A DNA stretch of 5,692 nucleotides from Scatomorpha merdavium (lineage in GTDB: Bacteria; Bacillota; Clostridia; Oscillospirales; Oscillospiraceae). Where the stretch lies: the NCBI GenBank assembly GCA_018711415.1, contig DVIJ01000048.1, forward strand, positions 1 to 5,692, written 5' to 3'. Under the pieces are notes generated by a model. The model was not told the origin of the DNA. It worked only from the letters and a program-made list of their open reading frames with translations, and made no database searches. How positions within the stretch are numbered: position 1 is the stretch's first letter; each line of letters opens with the position of its first letter. This document shows positions 5,309 through 5,692 of the stretch, one piece after another. The translations under genes and the position numbers were made by a program.

Positions 5309-5692
5309 TCACGCCGTGGCCGCTGTGATAGGCGCCTTGCGCGTCAGGAGCCAGTCGAAGACGGCGAAGACTATGGCCACGCCCACGAGGCATATGCACA
5401 GGTTCACCGGCGCCTCGCCCAGCCAGCGGAAGAACGCCAGCACCCTGTCCATGAACCCGCCGACTATCATCGTCGCGTTCAGCAGCAAAATCAGCGCCGC
5501 GCCCATGCCGAGCGACACTATCCAGCGCCAGAGCTTTGAGAGCCGCCAGTACAAGAGCGACAGGAAACTGCCCACGAACACCGCCGAGCCGCTCCACACA
5601 AAACTCAGCAGGAAGCTCCGCAGCTGCCCGGCCAGGCTCGCGTCCTCGCCGTAGATCATGGCGTAGAAGCTCACGAGCGCCGCGTTCGTCGT
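5309..5692 (-). CDS. Partial multi-pass membrane protein, tandem paralogue of the permease-like gene (5' end outside the window)
   Basis: Only the C-terminal 127 codons are present. The frame is open to the right edge and reads TTNAALVSFYAMIYGEDAS at its visible beginning, so the GTG at 5674 is not the true start. From YGEDAS to the end it aligns with the neighbouring gene at roughly 70% identity by hand count, with identical blocks such as VFVGSFLSL, YWRLSK, SLGMGAA, RWLGEAP, FDWLLTR and the final APITAATA. Three hydrophobic spans are visible, matching spans 4-6 of the neighbour. The two genes are separated by 49 bases without a terminator and are probably cotranscribed, perhaps as two unequal halves of a permease dimer. 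The function of the pair (an ABC-2-type exporter) is inferred. Confidence 0.78.
   Translation of the reverse strand, partial: TTNAALVSFYAMIYGEDASLAGQLRSFLLSFVWSGSAVFVGSFLSLLYWRLSKLWRWIVSLGMGAALILLLNATMIVGGFMDRVLAFFRWLGEAPVNLCICLVGVAIVFAVFDWLLTRKAPITAATA

Overview
The window looks like chromosomal DNA from a GC-rich member of the Firmicutes, probably a clostridial gut-type anaerobe of the Oscillospiraceae kind. The grounds are strong AGGAGG-type ribosome binding sites, dense packing of short operons, a DUF951 (YyzM-like) gene, which is a mainly Firmicutes family, and clostridial-type RarA and endonuclease III sequences. The species assignment is inference; no rRNA or other marker gene is present.

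Layout, left to right. Positions 1-160 hold no convincing gene. They carry three inverted repeats in a row followed by a clear rho-independent terminator, which closes whatever lies off the left edge. A near-consensus sigma-A promoter (175-203) then drives an XRE/S24 regulator (228-911), a LexA/CI-type self-cleaving repressor. It converges stop-to-stop on endonuclease III (nth, minus strand, 912 to about 1547). The nth coding frame runs well past its first usual start codon, and no ATG, GTG or TTG exists where the protein should begin. Divergent from nth is a plus-strand operon: rarA (1625-2890), a 63-residue DUF951 zinc-ribbon protein (2890-3081) whose start overlaps the rarA stop, and a 312-residue coiled-coil protein of unknown function (3082-4020) that begins directly after the DUF951 stop. 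A 13-bp hairpin at 4024-4054 ends this operon and probably also the minus-strand unit that meets it.

The right third is on the minus strand. It holds the 3' part of a membrane protein cut by the window edge (5309-5692), a tandem paralogue of it (4507-5259), both resembling ABC-2-type permease subunits, and a small membrane-anchored protein (4058-4444) with a TPEP-repeat stalk and a C-terminal Ada-like Cys/His domain.

Working together: the left and middle parts have a DNA-maintenance theme (damage-responsive-type regulator, base excision repair, replication-fork AAA+ ATPase). The right part is a probable transporter locus whose ATPase would lie beyond the right edge. I see no CRISPR array, IS element, tRNA or rRNA. 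The least explained items are the missing canonical start of nth, the hairpin cluster at the left edge, and the coiled-coil protein tied to rarA.
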